Origin: Zygaena filipendulae
Lineage: Eukaryota > Arthropoda > Insecta > Lepidoptera > Zygaenidae
Length of the DNA stretch: 64,000 bases
Assembly: GCA_907165275.2 (NCBI GenBank)
Contig: OU015655.1
Location: 13,714,501-13,778,500, forward strand
Reading direction: 5' to 3'
In this document: piece after piece, positions 1-11,668 of the stretch
How the letters are laid out: every line of letters begins with the position of its first letter
Position numbering within the stretch: position 1 is the first letter of the stretch
The notes under the pieces: generated by a model
Database searches by the model: none
What the model saw: the letters and a program-made list of their open reading frames with translations, nothing else
Told to the model about the DNA's origin: nothing
Program-made: the position numbers and the translations under genes

Positions 1-178
1 AGTCTGTTCTTTTTATATTTTGAAATTTGATGAATATGAATTTGAAATAACGAATATTAGAAGTGAGGCGGGATGTCATAACGAGTGGCATATAGCCGCC
101 TCGTTCCAAATACGTACCTATACGCATTGATAAGTAATGCATTTAGCAAGATTCAAATAAAATTGTAGGTACCTATCG
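1..178. other. Unassigned A+T-rich flank
   Basis: No gene or complete repeat is visible. A short stretch near 88-104 (atatagccgcctcgtt) resembles 3391-3408, so part of it may belong to an undefined dispersed family. Confidence 0.4.
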
Positions 179-234
179 GCCGCACTCAGAGTCGACTTTA
201 ATCATTACTTAGTTAAGTATAGATTTTTAAAACA
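179..234 (+). repeat. Partial FB237 foldback arm
   Basis: The segment matches the first 55 bases of the FB237 foldback (CCGCACTCAGAGTCGAC through TTTTTAAAACA) and then stops. It is followed directly by the outer arm of the palindrome at 235-629, so it may be the end of a longer relative of FB237. Confidence 0.7.
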
Positions 235-629
235 TAGTATGAGAAAATATAGTAACTTATAGCACCTTGGTTTGCAATTTCAAACCGTACAACGATAATA
301 AGTAACAGATTACCGCCGCACTCAGAGTCGACTTTAATGATTACTTAGTTAAGTATAGATTTTTAAAACAAAACTGCCGCAATCAGAAACGTTCAGTAAA
401 TTAATGTTAATTGGCATTCAATGAGATGTAACTTAATTAGTTAAATGCCAACTAACATTAATTTACTGAACGTCTCTGATTGCGGCAGTTTTGTTTTAAA
501 AATCTATACTTAACTAAGTAATCATTAAAGTCGACTCTGAGTGCGGCGGTAATCTGTTACTTATTATCGTTGTACGGTTTGAAATTGCAAACTAAGGTGC
601 TATAAGTTACTACACTTTCTCAATGCTAT
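235..629. repeat. Extended palindrome around an FB237 core
   Basis: Bases 235-312 are the near-perfect reverse complement of 550-629. The two arms enclose the FB237 core at 313-549, so about 395 bp form one continuous inverted repeat. No other copy in this window has these outer arms. Either the core lies at the centre of a larger foldback, or the outer arms arose by inverted duplication of flanking DNA. Confidence 0.8.
313..549 (+). mobile_element. FB237 foldback MITE, copy 1
   Basis: This is a near-perfect palindrome of 237 bp. The CCGCCGCACTCAGAG arm is mirrored as CTCTGAGTGCGGCGG, with a short asymmetric loop near 420-445. Other copies at 35351, 42340 and 60003 carry 3-bp target duplications, which suggests PIF/Harbinger-type movement. 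Both arms here carry the GACGTTCAGT-type variant, whereas the other full copies have one arm of each type. Confidence 0.85.
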
Positions 630-635
630 CGAAGG

Positions 636-835
636 ACATCGAAGAAATCAGCTCGAACGTCATATTTATATCCTCTTGCGCATTTAAAATTCTAGGCGTC
701 ATTAAACAACACAAACAACAACATCCACTTTTAACAATTTTCTATCGCCCAAAACATTAATGGCGTAACTACCATCTTCGAATCCCGCCCAAAACTCCGC
801 GATAACTCTAGTCACTTCCAACGAAAATATTACAA
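636..835. repeat. Dispersed repeat shared with 6655-6835
   Basis: Both places contain GAAGAAATCAGCTCGAA followed by a GTCATA block, an A-rich middle and an ACCATCTT-GAATCCCGCC-AAAACTC-like block about 130 bases further on. No terminal repeats or target duplications are visible. Confidence 0.6.
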
Positions 836-1752
836 ATTAATTTTTTGGCAAATAGACAGCCTTATTGCTATCAGCAATTTTTTCAAGGCAACCTTGACGA
901 GATAGTACTGTAAGAGATGACTAATGTAACAGAAAGACGTAGAGATACAATCTTTTTCTTCCGCTTTATTATACCGTATCACATATATGAATTTAGGTAT
1001 TTATTTGCATTTCTATCACAATGATATTTGTTCAGGCTCCAACGCCAAACGTCTTTATAGACGGAGCCTATCTATGTTTGTATACACATCCGGTGGTTTT
1101 GCAGGTGCAAATATTTAAGGGGCTCCGACGATCTCCTTTTTCCTATTAGAGGATAAACATTAACGGCTCAATACTGACTGTACTATTTCAAAATAATTAA
1201 GATAAGAAAGATAAGATAAGATAATAATTTATAAGCTATGTTTACATAAAGCGAGTTACCTGCAGTCAAACTGCGTAAGCAGTTTTGCGAGGCATGGTCT
1301 CAATGAAAGTGTGAAAACCTTTTCTGAATAAATATATAAAAAAAAAAAGATAAGAAAAATTTATTTAAGCAAGAGAAGAAACACAACACAAATGAACACA
1401 TACAGAACAACACAAATGAAAACAATTAAAGAATAACAAAATAAATAATAACGAAATAAAGAAAAAATAAAAACAAAACAAGGAAAAACTAAATAAAACT
1501 AAACAAGAAATAACATATTTTGTCACTTGTGTGGTGTGTCTCCACGCTCAAAATAGTCCTTGACTCAGCATTATGTAGTGACTGTGGGAATACTCACGAC
1601 GCTGGTTTTCAGTCAAGGCCATAGTGACGTACAAATACCACGCAAGTCGAACGATTATTAATGATTGACGATAATTAATGATATTATAATTTTTTTTCAA
1701 TGGCAACACTCGGATATGTTTTATTTATTAGGTACTTGCTAAGCTTAAGAAA
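836..1752. other. Unassigned; A-rich tract
   Basis: No gene is visible. A (GATAA)n-like run lies at 1200-1225. From about 1335 to 1525 the top strand is strongly A-rich with few T or G, like a degraded retrotransposon tail or simple repeat. Confidence 0.45.
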
Positions 1753-1812
1753 ATTGGGAGTTCCTGCGGGGATTCCGAAACTCACGCGGGTGAAACCGCG
1801 GGGCATAACTAG
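1753..1812 (+). mobile_element. Helitron-like 3' end fragment
   Basis: GCGGGTGAAACCGCGG followed by CATAACTAGT is the conserved 3' terminus with hairpin and CTAG. The 5' part is missing. Confidence 0.75.
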
Positions 1813-1818
1813 TAAATA

Positions 1819-2040
1819 ATAATAATAATAATAACATTTATTTCAGGCCACAAGAACCCATAGCACCCATAAAAACCCCACATTACATTTACCATTAGGT
1901 ACATTAAAATTACATAAAGTTCCAATAAAAATTATTTAAAAATACATAATATGATTTAGCTGAGATCCTAAAGGCCGTATGTGGAGTACATATTTACACG
2001 CCCCACATAGAGCCTTCAGGATCTAAATAATTAATGCCTT
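1819..2040 (-). repeat. Probable non-LTR retrotransposon 3' end
   Basis: An (AAT)n run followed by AACATTTATTTCAGGCCAC reads on the minus strand as the end of a retroposon with a (TTA)n tail. No reverse transcriptase coding remains. Confidence 0.5.
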
Positions 2041-2135
2041 CAGGAGTAAACGAGTCCAGGACCACTATCTGTCACTGCCTGTGTAGTTATTGTATTTATT
2101 TTTTTTGTATTTATTTACAATTATGTATTTATTTA

Positions 2136-2438
2136 TCAATATAATAAAAATTAATCGCCAAATGTGTTGCTAAGCGCATAACTTACAAACGACTGCACCA
2201 AATTGGATAATTTTTTTTTTTGTGTCTGTTATTGTCAGGACAAGGTTTATATAAAAGAAGTTTGGAATTCCTGCGGGAATTCCGAAACTCACGCGGGTGA
2301 ATCTCCGAAACGGTTGGACCGATATTGACGGTACTTTCACTGCCAATTAGCTGTTGTTATACGGAGTGAATTAGACTGCATTGGAGTTCCTGCAGGAATC
2401 CCGAAACTCACGCGGGTGAAACTGCGGGGCACAGCTAG
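2136..2438 (+). mobile_element. Helitron-like element, type B
   Basis: It starts after A with TCAATATAATAAAAATTAATCGC, has the internal block GAATCTCCGAAACGGTTGG, and ends GCGGGTGAAACTGCGGGGCACAGCTAG before T. The A|T context fits Helitron insertion. It is non-autonomous, with no Rep/helicase coding. Confidence 0.8.
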
Positions 2439-2561
2439 TTGTACATAAATGTGTTATTATTTAAGATGATAAGATGATAATCTTATTAAATTATATGTGT
2501 GTAGTTAGGTAATTTTAATATAATTATTTTTCTATTTTTAACTTTTTTTTACAGTGTATAT

Positions 2562-2770
2562 GGACGCAGATAAGCAATAACATGTTAACCCACAAAACGA
2601 AGTCATTGATTCAGAACGATTTATGTGTTTACCTTATTACCATTGTTTGAATATGTAACTAAATATTGAACATAAAAATGTTGAAACAAAATGGCGCTAT
2701 AATTTTATATCTTTAATTTACTCAAAAATTCTCCAGTGTGGGTTAACACAGTATTGCTTATCTATGTCCA
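2562..2770 (+). mobile_element. GGAC-MITE copy 1
   Basis: The terminal inverted repeats begin GGACGCAGATAAGCAATA and extend about 30 bp, including GTTAACCCACA / TGTGGGTTAAC. ATAT flanks both sides. Relatives lie at 34933, 38512 and 52629. Confidence 0.85.
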
Positions 2771-2929
2771 TATTATAATTATGCTATCGAACTGAGGCAC
2801 ACCAGATCAGCCAATTCTAACCGGTTCTCCTGTTGCGGGTCTGCTGGAAAAAATTCCAATTGTATGGAATAAGCATGACCCTTGTACATGTTTACTTACT
2901 TTCTTTTTATGTTGTCCATGTGTGGATTA

Positions 2930-3260
2930 ATAGGCATGTTGACTAATTTTTATTTACTAGTCCGTCTTGTAGATTATTAAAAAAAATTGGACACGTATTT
3001 TTTCTTTTTTTACGTAATCAAAGAATAAAGGCGATATATTGAGTGGAAATTTCGCGTGACGTCACTATTCTGACAGTTTGTATGGCGGTTTTAGCGGTTA
3101 GTGACGTCACGACCCCCTCACCCTAAACTTTAATGCGCTTTATCTCTGTATATTTTAATTTATTTGAAAAAGCAAAAAATACATGTCTATTGTTTTTTTT
3201 TATTTTCAAACTGACGGACTAATTACAATTTTGATTTTTAAAAGTAGTCAACATCCCCAT
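2930..3260 (+). mobile_element. CRE-MITE copy
   Basis: The ends GGCATGTTGACTA and TAGTCAACATCCCC are inverted repeats, and TAGTCCGTC / GACGGACTA repeats lie just inside. The centre has two TGACGTCA palindromes 45 bp apart. It is full length and close to the copies at 22937 and 31662. Confidence 0.9.
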
Positions 3261-5459
3261 TGTTAAATTAATGAATAATTTCCATAGGTAATAATCTCTG
3301 AACGGAGTCATATTAAAAAAAAAATGTATACAAGTACAATATTCGAATTTTAATTATGGAACATCAAAATAGAACAAGTACCTACCTAATATACAGCCGC
3401 CTCGTTACATCGCGAAGGCTGTTAATTCCGTGTATAGGGCTGTCGAAATTCCGGGTGTCCGCGAATTGACCTGGTTTGGAAATTGTCCGGGGAGCGTCTG
3501 GGCGGGGTTTCGTATACAGTACGGATTTTAATACATCGCTCTTGCCCTAACATTTAAATTAAACACCTTTACATTCAAATTATAATGTAGAAGAATTATT
3601 AAAATATTAAAGCACTACCTTTTTTAATATGTATTTAATAAAGCTTTCCGGGATTAGTATTATAATAACTGTAAGAGTCAGGATTAGCTGTGTGTTTGTG
3701 TGTTTGGTAGTGTGTGTGTAGGTGCCAGCGGAAGACCAGCGTTCTGCGGCAGTCTGTAGGTAACAATAAGCTGACACCATTTTGCTCAAAAGAATCAGCT
3801 GTATAAAAATGCTTGGTGCTTATTTATTTAAAATTATGTAAAAAATAATTTTCCACTACGATTTTTGTGAATTTAAGGTTTTTGTTATTCTTGATAGATG
3901 CATTTTTGTATAAAAAACAGTTGTGTAAATTGAGCAAAGAAAGTTTATTCTATTCTATTCCATTCTACCTAGTGATCGGGTGAGTGGTTGAAGCGTGAAA
4001 GCGTAACAAACAAACTTACATTCGCTTTCATAAGTAAAATTAGGTATGATTTTTTATTATTAATTATTTCTTTTTTATGAACACAAAATAAAAACTTATA
4101 TAAGTTATTACTAGTGTATACCTATTTTAAATAAAAATATGTTATAAAAAAAAATATATATGTTTGTGTGTAACTTCTGCCAGAATTGTGACGCACTTGT
4201 ATTAATGGCTATCTTAATAAAATCAAATAAAAATAAAATAAGTAAAATGAAAGGAGATAGAAATGGGTAAAATAAAAAGAGATAGAAATAGATAAATAAA
4301 AGAAGATGTCCGCGGGGTCTTTAATTTAAAAATCCGGGCTCTTTCAACTTGGATATTTATCGATCTAACAGATGGCAACCCTTATTCAGTCACGTCTTCC
4401 TGTAACGACTTCACTAATACACAAGTGTCATTACTTACTCGGAGACCCCCCCATTCCAATAAACATTAAACGGGCGAAAAAACCTTCTTTTTTTTTCTAC
4501 TTTTCTTTCCTCTTTCGCCGGGCTAAAGCATAAAGTTTCAAGTTTTACAGTAATTTTCTCTCGCTGATTTTAAAACAGGACTACTACCTCAGTAGAAATA
4601 GAATAAACACATTTCAGAACAAAGGCCTGGCAGTAATATTCAACAAAAGTTATTAAATGACGTCAGAAGATAAACGAAGAATTTGGTTCCGGTTACATTG
4701 TCTGCGTTCTGACTTTCTATTTCCGAAACGACTAAAATGGAAGGAAACTTTCGTTTGTGTTTTAGAAATTCGCGCGAGCACAATGTGCTTACTGCGTTAG
4801 TCGAAAATGGGGTACCAATCTGAAAAGTTGTCGATGATAACAAATAATTATTTTTCTCATTATTTTTCTTCTTTCAGAAGTAAGTAAGTTTTAGACAAGT
4901 CGTGGCTTATTGAACAACATCGCTCAAGTAATTTTGACTGATTTTAAAGGGGAGTTTTGCGTAATTTTACACGAGAATTTTAAAATCAAAATAAAACCTA
5001 AATGATGTCATCATTGATCACCTTTCGGCTTGGTACCCCCTTTTCGGCTTACTCTGTATAATATATTTAACTGGGTATGTATATGGTACGTACTATAATA
5101 TTATGATATCATTCGCTTGGTTTTTGGTTTAGTGTGGAGGCTGAATAAAATCCGTAACAATAGATACTGCACGAACGCATTGTGGTTTGTTAAAAATTAT
5201 AAAAAATTGATAAAGGGTGAACAATGAACATTTCCGGCAACGTTGTAACAACGTTTACAAGGTAGTAAGCCGAAGATAGGTAAGTGTCTGTTTCACATGA
5301 TTAAATTTCTCAACATAATTAATTTAATAGACGACGTAATCTTATATGTGCGCATATAATTTGATATAAGTATCCAATTAATTGAACATATAGATAAAAT
5401 TTTTAATCTTCTTATCTTATATGTAATACATAATTATTATCTTACCTATATCTTATCTT
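3261..5459. other. Unassigned, mostly low-complexity DNA
   Basis: I see no gene or complete element. GT-rich simple sequence lies at 3685-3720. Small ORFs such as 4640-4843 have no recognisable domain and no splice context. Confidence 0.45.
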
Positions 5460-5612
5460 TATAAATGAAAATTAATGTTTGTATGTCTGTCTTCTATGCG
5501 TTTCGAAACCTTGGTCCGATTGTGATCAAACTTTGGGGGGTTGTACTGCCTGCGTCCGCAAAGGTTCCTGATCCCAAAACTCACGCGGGTGAAACCGCGG
5601 GGCACAGCTATT
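5460..5612 (+). mobile_element. Helitron-like element, diverged
   Basis: It runs from TTTATAAATGAAAATTAATG to GCGGGTGAAACCGCGGGGCACAGCTAT. The middle (CGTTTCGAAACCTTGGTCC) differs from types A-F, so this is a decayed or separate version. Confidence 0.65.
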
Positions 5613-5635
5613 CTTCTTTGTAAATAAAAATGAAC

Positions 5636-6130
5636 AGTTGACATTAGGCTATTGTAACTTAGATAAATTACAAACTGACTCACTAAAAAGCAAGAAATAA
5701 ACAAATTTTTAACAGAAAAATTAAAACCGACTTCCAAAAACAAAACTAAAAAGTTAAAAATAACAAAATACCGATTTAATCCAACAGACAAAAATACACG
5801 TATTAATATTAGGTATTGGTTTTTCACGTATTAATATTAGGTATTCACTTTTCGATATCAAGTTTCTTTTCTTAGTATCTTAGTAAGTATGGATAGTAAG
5901 TAGGTAGATGGGCTAAGTCCACTCCCGCCACGAGCTCGTCGTGAGCACAACCCGAGTGGGCAGACGTAAGCAGGCTTGGCACCGAATCAAATCGAAAAGC
6001 TGTAGCACAAACCAATACCTAATAGTATTACGTGTATTTTTGTCTGTTGGATCAAATCGGTATTTTGTTATTTTTAGCTTTTTTTAGTTTTGTTTTTGGA
6101 AGTCGGTTTCAATTGTTTTCTAAAAATTTG
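5636..6130. mobile_element. Foldback family 2, copy 1
   Basis: Arms near 5710-5830 and 6005-6125 are inverted copies (CCGATTTAATCCAACAGAC; AACCGACTTCCAAAAAC). They flank a 170-bp centre containing CCACGAGCTCGTCGTGAGC. The left shoulder matches the copy at 19905. An overlapping minus-strand ORF is an artefact of the arm. Confidence 0.75.
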
Positions 6131-6654
6131 TTTTCCTATAATTTTTTATTGCGAGCAAACCGCACGTTAATTGAATAGGTATTTGTTTATTCAATCCTTC
6201 TTGGTAAGCTCATTGGTTCTATAGAGTGACGATCGAAGAAAAAAAAAGGGAAAAATAGACAGTCTTGCAAAAGTGGTAAACAAATATTGGAAAAAGACTC
6301 CGTTCGTCCGGTGAAAGAAATAATTGTTTAAAAAGCTTTTTTTTGATGAACCAGCTGCCAGGAATCCTGAATTTACACGGGCGATAGGTACCATCGAGGT
6401 TTCGCTCGTGTAAATTTAGAATTCCTCCGGGAACTGGGCATCAAAGTTCATACAACTATATTTTAGCTGCAGACGTCTACTGTTCCATCCCTTTCCACTA
6501 TTTCTCATTCACTACACAAACAAACCTAATAGCGGTCTTTCCTCCTTCTTTTTTATGTACTTTTGCAAATAATGCATTTAGCCAGTGAAATTAATGAGAT
6601 CAATGAATTTTCTATTAAATATGCTTCGTTATAGCTTGCAAGAACTTTCTCGGA
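6131..6654. other. Unassigned
   Basis: No gene is seen. A short inverted pair around 6364-6425 (GAATCCTGAATTTACACG / CGTGTAAATTTAGAATTCC) encloses a small loop. Confidence 0.4.
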
Positions 6655-6835
6655 GCTCTTGGAAGAAGCCGAAGAAATCAGCTCGAAATGTCATAATATA
6701 TCTTTTTGAACACATAAAAAACCTTGTATCATAACAAAATAAATTTTTGACCATTTTTAACGACATTAAAATAAATGACCGAACCGCCATCTTTGATTCC
6801 CGCCAAAAAACTCAAATAGCGGTCAAAAACATTTA
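6655..6835. repeat. Dispersed repeat shared with 636-835
   Basis: GAAGAAATCAGCTCGAAATG and the downstream GCCATCTTTGATTCCCGCC block align with the first copy, with diverged A-rich sequence between. The overlapping 91-codon minus-strand ORF has no recognisable domain. Confidence 0.55.
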
Positions 6836-7024
6836 TAAAAAAAAAACACACAAACAATGTGTTCCAAAATTTAAGTGACAGGCATGTAATCTTTATTGAG
6901 GAAAAAACATACCGTGACGTCACACGCGGGTTGTCGTCACATAGTACAAATTTTCCTTTTTTCTTTTTTTCAATTTGATAAAAGTTCTTATGTCTAACGG
7001 ACATAAAAGAAAACTGTTTTCTTA

Positions 7025-7268
7025 TCTATATCAATAAAAATGAATCGCCGAAATGTATGTGATTGCATAACTTTATAACGATAGCACTGAGAATTGGAAA
7101 ATCCTTTCGAACTCACGCGGGTGAATCTCCGAAACGGTTGGACCGATCTTGACGGGGCTCTCCCTGTTAATTGGCTGATGTTATAAGGAGTAAATTAGAC
7201 TACTTTGGAGTTCCTGCGGGAATTCCGAAACTCACGCGGGTTTCGGAATAGCCGTAGGGCACAGCTAG
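7025..7268 (+). mobile_element. Helitron-like element, type B
   Basis: It begins TCTATATCAATAAAAATG and ends GGGCACAGCTAG before T. The terminal hairpin is altered: GCGGGTTTCGG replaces GCGGGTGAAACC, so this copy is probably dead. Confidence 0.75.
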
Positions 7269-7609
7269 TAAAACATATAAATATCTTCCAATCAATGCCA
7301 GAATAAAATTAAGCAACAAAACCCGATTATTATCTTTGATTTAGAAACTGCAGTGTCTTCCGCCTAGATTTACCTCCGTTTCCGATTGCCTGCTAGTGGT
7401 ACCTAAGCAACGGAGGTTGATAGCTAATTGATGAGTATTCTTGGGAGACTACATTTCCACGTTTCGCTCCGTAGGAAATGTACTGGCCTTCAACAGCAGA
7501 TAGAACTGCGAACGTTTGCTCAGATAGAAATATTATACTAGATGCATATGTATATCTGTAGGTATCAATATTAATATTATGAAGAGCTAAAGTTTGTGGA
7601 TTTTGTGAC

Positions 7610-7915
7610 GATAGGTATAAAATTATATCGGTTTTGGATACGGTTACGGATATGTTACGGAATTATTTCGGATTATCCGGTGGTTTCGGGTAGTTTCGGT
7701 TACAGATATTAGATTGAAGTAAAATATAAACACAAATAGTATGTAATAATTTGGTTTTTTTAAGATTTATCTATTGAAATAACAGTAGAATAAATTTAAG
7801 GATTGGAAAAAAGATCAGATCCTATCCGAAACTTGTGAAACGGATACAGTTACGGTTACGGATATATTTTTATTTCGGATATCCGATAGTTTCGGTTACG
7901 GTTACGGAGCTCCAT
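7610..7915 (+). repeat. TTACGG-rich degenerate repeat
   Basis: The motifs GGTTACGG, TTTCGG and GGATATCC recur many times in two blocks (7625-7705 and 7840-7910) separated by A+T-rich DNA. It is not the insect telomere repeat TTAGG. Confidence 0.5.
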
Positions 7916-8470
7916 AACATCTCTGGTTCAAAAACAAAAAAAAATCTGAGAATAGTATCCACATGAAATATTCAAATTATAATCTCAGTCGACAGTTACA
8001 CCTATTGGAGTGTGACTTTTCTGAGCGAAAATTACTGAACGGATATTATGCTAGTTGGATATGTCTAAAGGTAACCTACCTACCAAATCTAGTCTATCGT
8101 AAGTGTAGGTACGTTGGGACAGGCGAGTTATAAAAAATTTACATGTCTTTCACAATAAGCGCAGCCTACCACGCCACGCTGTAGTGGCTTGTCATCGCGA
8201 CACAACCACCGCTACTATGCACCGGAGGCTTTTGAGCAGATTTAATCTGTCAAACCGAGTGTACTTATACACGTACGGCGCTCAACAAATGCTAAAATGC
8301 TGGAATAGAGTGTGTGAAAATCAAGTGGTTTTAACATTTTCACAGGCATGAAAGACCACCTTTGACGCTTTTAATGGATATCTAAGAACGGTATAGGCAT
8401 TCCGATCCAATTCAAAAGAAATTCGCTTTCGTTTCAAATTGTATTTTTATTTAGGTAAGTAGTTTGGGAA
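7916..8470. other. Unassigned
   Basis: The sequence looks single-copy. The short GC-richer patch 8160-8230 has no open frame of note. Confidence 0.4.
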
Positions 8471-8624
8471 CTTACTATTATAAATCCGAAAACAACTTTG
8501 TTTGTTTGTTGGTTACGCTGTAACGGCTGTACCGAGCGTCGTAAAATTTTTCATACCTACACGTTGTGAGGGGTACAGAGGAACTACGAAATTACCGCAG
8601 GTGAAACCGCGGGGAACAGCTATA
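8471..8624 (+). mobile_element. Helitron-like element, type A
   Basis: A TTTGTTTGTTGGTTACGC head, a CACGTTGTGAGGGGTACAG middle and a GGTGAAACCGCGGGGAACAGCTA end are present. The internal TTTTTATCCCGGAATTC part is deleted. Confidence 0.75.
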
Positions 8625-9017
8625 GCATAGTACAAGTTTGTTACTAATGTCCAAGCATTATTATCAAACAAACAAATTATTAGTTTCATTAAAATTACAT
8701 TACTTGACTAGATAGGTACATTTACTATTAGCAAACATAACGATCCGATTTTAACACGAGCTGTCAGTTACAATGCCTGCCTATACATTCTAAACGGAAT
8801 ATTTGTAGTCAGCTGGAGGCTTTCGCTATAGGTAGGTACGCTTTGAAGAAATGGTCAAACGGCTAGGTATACCTATAAGTTTATTAAATTAAATAATTAC
8901 TTACTTCCGTTTCAATTATAAAGGTAAATATACAAATTATGAAGGCAGAAATATATTTATTGCTTAATTGAAAAACCAGCAAGTACAATTTTAAATATAT
9001 AATCTTATCTTATCTTA

Positions 9018-9247
9018 TCTAATATATATAAATCACGTGTCAAGTTGTTTGCCCGCGATGGACTCCGGAACTACTGAACGGATTTCGATAAAATTTTGTA
9101 ACCATTCATAATATGGGCCAACTTAAAAGATAGGATAGTTTTTATCTCGGAATTCCCGCGGGGACTGAAGGACATAGAGTACTTTTTTCCCGCAACCTCC
9201 GCGGGAACTCCGAAATTACCGCGGATGAAATCGCCGGGAACAGCTTG
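9018..9247 (+). mobile_element. Helitron-like element, type C
   Basis: The head is TCTAATATATATAAATCACGTG with GCGATGGACTCC. The end is a degraded GGATGAAATCGCCGGGAACAGCT. Type C copies on the other strand lie at 37840, 44028, 49718 and 51848. Confidence 0.75.
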
Positions 9248-9261
9248 TATAATATATTTTT

Positions 9262-9376
9262 TAAATCAATCCCATTTTTCCCTTGGAAGGCATCACGCGT
9301 GAACGGCTTGACCGATTTCGCTAATTCTTTTTTGTTGTGTTTGTTATTGTAAGGAGAAGGAGAATTTTATTACTAG
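9262..9376 (+). mobile_element. Type B Helitron head fragment
   Basis: GGCATCACGCGTGAACGGCT through TGTTATTGTAAGGAGAAGG matches the 5' half of type B (compare 52140). The 3' half is missing. Confidence 0.6.
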
Positions 9377-9496
9377 TTAAGAAAATATTATTATATATTT
9401 ACCTCCATGGTGTTTTGTTGCTAATTTAAATAATTTTGTTGCTGTAAATTAATAATAATTGAAGTTTAATAAGCAATTTTTATTTTCATTAGTGCA

Positions 9497-9822
9497 ATGG
9501 GCTAGTTGACAAAATTTTTTTTAGTCCGACTTGTAGATTAATAAAAAATATTGAATACGTATTTTTTATTTTTTTACATTATCAAATAATAACTGCGATA
9601 CGTTGAGTTTAAATTTCGCGCGACGTCACTATCCGGTGCAGTTTGACGAGCCTTATAGCGGTTAGTGACGTCACGAGCCCCCACCCTAAACTTTAATGCG
9701 CTGTATCTCTGTATATTTTCATTAATTTGAAAAAGCAAAAAATACGTGTCCAATATTTTTTGTTCATTTACAAACCGGACTAATTGGAATTTTGATTTTC
9801 AAAAGTCGTCACCATCCCTATT
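9497..9822 (+). mobile_element. CRE-MITE copy
   Basis: It is full length, from ATGGGCTAGTTGAC to GTCACCATCCCTAT, and both TGACGTCA sites are intact. It overlaps an 82-codon ORF that is therefore not a gene. Confidence 0.88.
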
Positions 9823-10692
9823 CTGTTGTCTTAAATTTATCGAACGAGTTAACATTTTAATGGTGGCATTGCAACGCCTCACGTTACAAGGCAATCGGCC
9901 AAGCTTCAAGCGCTGTAAATTACGCTGGACTCTAATTGTTGGTGTAGTTTCGCTTCCATTAAATTTATACGCTTTAATTTTATTACCCTCGTAAATTCAC
10001 CTCTGGCCCTTTGTAGCCGGCATTTTGTTTATATTTTTTTTATCAGTTTACATTTTCCACACCTTGTTTTTTTCTCTTCTATAAAAACAGTTTTCCACAT
10101 CGTGGTTTTGTGATGGCTCCGGCTTTTATTTTCGAGGAGAAATTTTATTTAGGAAGCTGATTTTATGAAAACAAATGATAAAGGGACTTAATAGAAACCT
10201 TATCAACGTGTATGCGTGCGTCAGAACCTGTATTTCTGTGACGAGAATTCGAAAGAACGCGCCAATCTCATATTACAGTAGTTCCGCTACTTCGTCATTT
10301 CCGTTGCCTGCTACGATTTGATTCTCAATGCGCCAAAACGTCTTCAACTGTATTGTTTTCTCTACTTCTGAATATTATGTCATCTTCCATGTATAACTGG
10401 ATATCTTAAATTATTTATCCTATGAGACCTACAGCTATGATTTCATTACAAAAGTTGTGAGGTTCGTAAGTAGGTGAGAGGCCTTCGGCTAGCTCAATAA
10501 AAAGATTTGGAAACGATAAAATAATTTATTAGGTACAATAATTTTAATGTGTTTAGTTCTAGATCTAGAATAGGAGTCAGTCAAAAACATAATGAAAATA
10601 TAAAATACAAAGATTTTGAATTTTAAAAAAAGAATAACAAGTAGAATATAAAAGGAACATATTTTTTTTTAAATAAAAAGTAATAAAAATGA
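9823..10692. other. Unassigned
   Basis: I see no gene or complete mobile element. The part beyond 10500 is A+T-rich and merges into the truncated CRE-MITE. Confidence 0.4.
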
Positions 10693-10859
10693 GGCAGGTT
10701 AGTGACGTCACGACCCCCTCGTCCTAAACTTTAATGCGCTTTATCTCTGTATATTTTAGTTTATTTGAAAAAGCAAAAAATACGTTTCTATTGTTTTTGA
10801 TTTTCTAACTGACGGACTAATTAGAATTTTGATTTTCAAAAGTAGTCCACTTCCCCATT
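10693..10859 (+). mobile_element. CRE-MITE, 3' half
   Basis: The copy starts inside the element at GGTTAGTGACGTCACGACC and runs to the right terminal repeat. The left half is absent. Confidence 0.8.
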
Positions 10860-10896
10860 GATTTAAGAGGAAAGTTTACATCTACGCGTAGCTTAT

Positions 10897-10955
10897 CCTG
10901 GAATTCCCGCGGGAACTCCGATATAACCGTGGATGAAACCGCGGGGCACAGCTAG
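10897..10955 (+). mobile_element. Helitron-like 3' end fragment
   Basis: It is the last 59 bases: GGAATTCCCGCGGGAACTCC, the hairpin region and CAGCTAG before T. It follows a CRE-MITE end by 37 bases. Confidence 0.7.
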
Positions 10956-11312
10956 TACACACTAAACAGTAAACACCTCAACTCGGAGTAGACACAAAAT
11001 GTCCATCACATAAATTTACCCTGAGATTGACCCTGCGACTCTAGCGTCTCTAGAGTCTGCATAGGGTAAGTACTTAGAGTTCCAAGCACCGACTGGTATC
11101 CATGTAGCGACGCTTGACGGTGCTAAATTACCGGAGTACAAGAGTACTCGTTCAAAGCACTTAGAACAAACGCGGTGTCGTACGCACTTACGCAGACTAG
11201 AGACCGTGGAGCGGTGAGAAAAAGTACATATTTCCCAGAATAGGTTGAATCCATAAAAATGACACTATGGCGCATTTTCTTTATATCAATTGGTTCGATG
11301 CCCTTCTAAAAA

Positions 11313-11573
11313 AATGGTCATGATGACAAAATTTTTTTTTAGTCCGGTTTGTAGATTAATAAAAAATAATGGATACGTATTTTTCTTTTTTTACGTAATC
11401 AAAATATAACGGAGATACATTGAGTTGAATTTTCGTGTGACGTCACACCTAAGTACACTATAAACTCAGTTATGACGTCGCGACCTAAACTTTAATGCGT
11501 TTTATTATTTTTTTACTATCTAACTGACGGACTAAATAGAATTTACACTTTTATACCTTGTCATCATGCCCAT
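11313..11573 (+). mobile_element. CRE-MITE, shorter diverged copy
   Basis: The ends ATGGTCATGATGACA / TTGTCATCATGCCCAT fit the family. Between the CRE sites it has CACACCTAAGTACAC instead of the usual sequence, as in the copies at 20470 and 21706, which marks a subfamily. The second site is changed to TGACGTCG. Confidence 0.78.
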
Positions 11574-11617
11574 TACGATTATTTAAACAAAAACATCCTG
11601 TAGGCATATTGTAAATA

Positions 11618-11668
11618 CCTGGAATTCCCGAAGGAGTTCCGAAATTCACGCAGGAGAAACCGCGGGGA
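11618..11668 (+). mobile_element. Helitron-like 3' end remnant
   Basis: CCTGGAATTCCCG to GAGAAACCGCGGGG resembles the 3' terminus, but CTAG is lost. Confidence 0.5.

Noticed and set aside
5459..5827. 122-codon minus-strand ORF, the longest in the window
   Set aside because: It spans a Helitron end and a foldback arm; no domain or splice signals.
7610..7915. Interstitial telomere repeat
   Set aside because: The recurring unit is TTACGG-like, not TTAGG, and is not in tandem.
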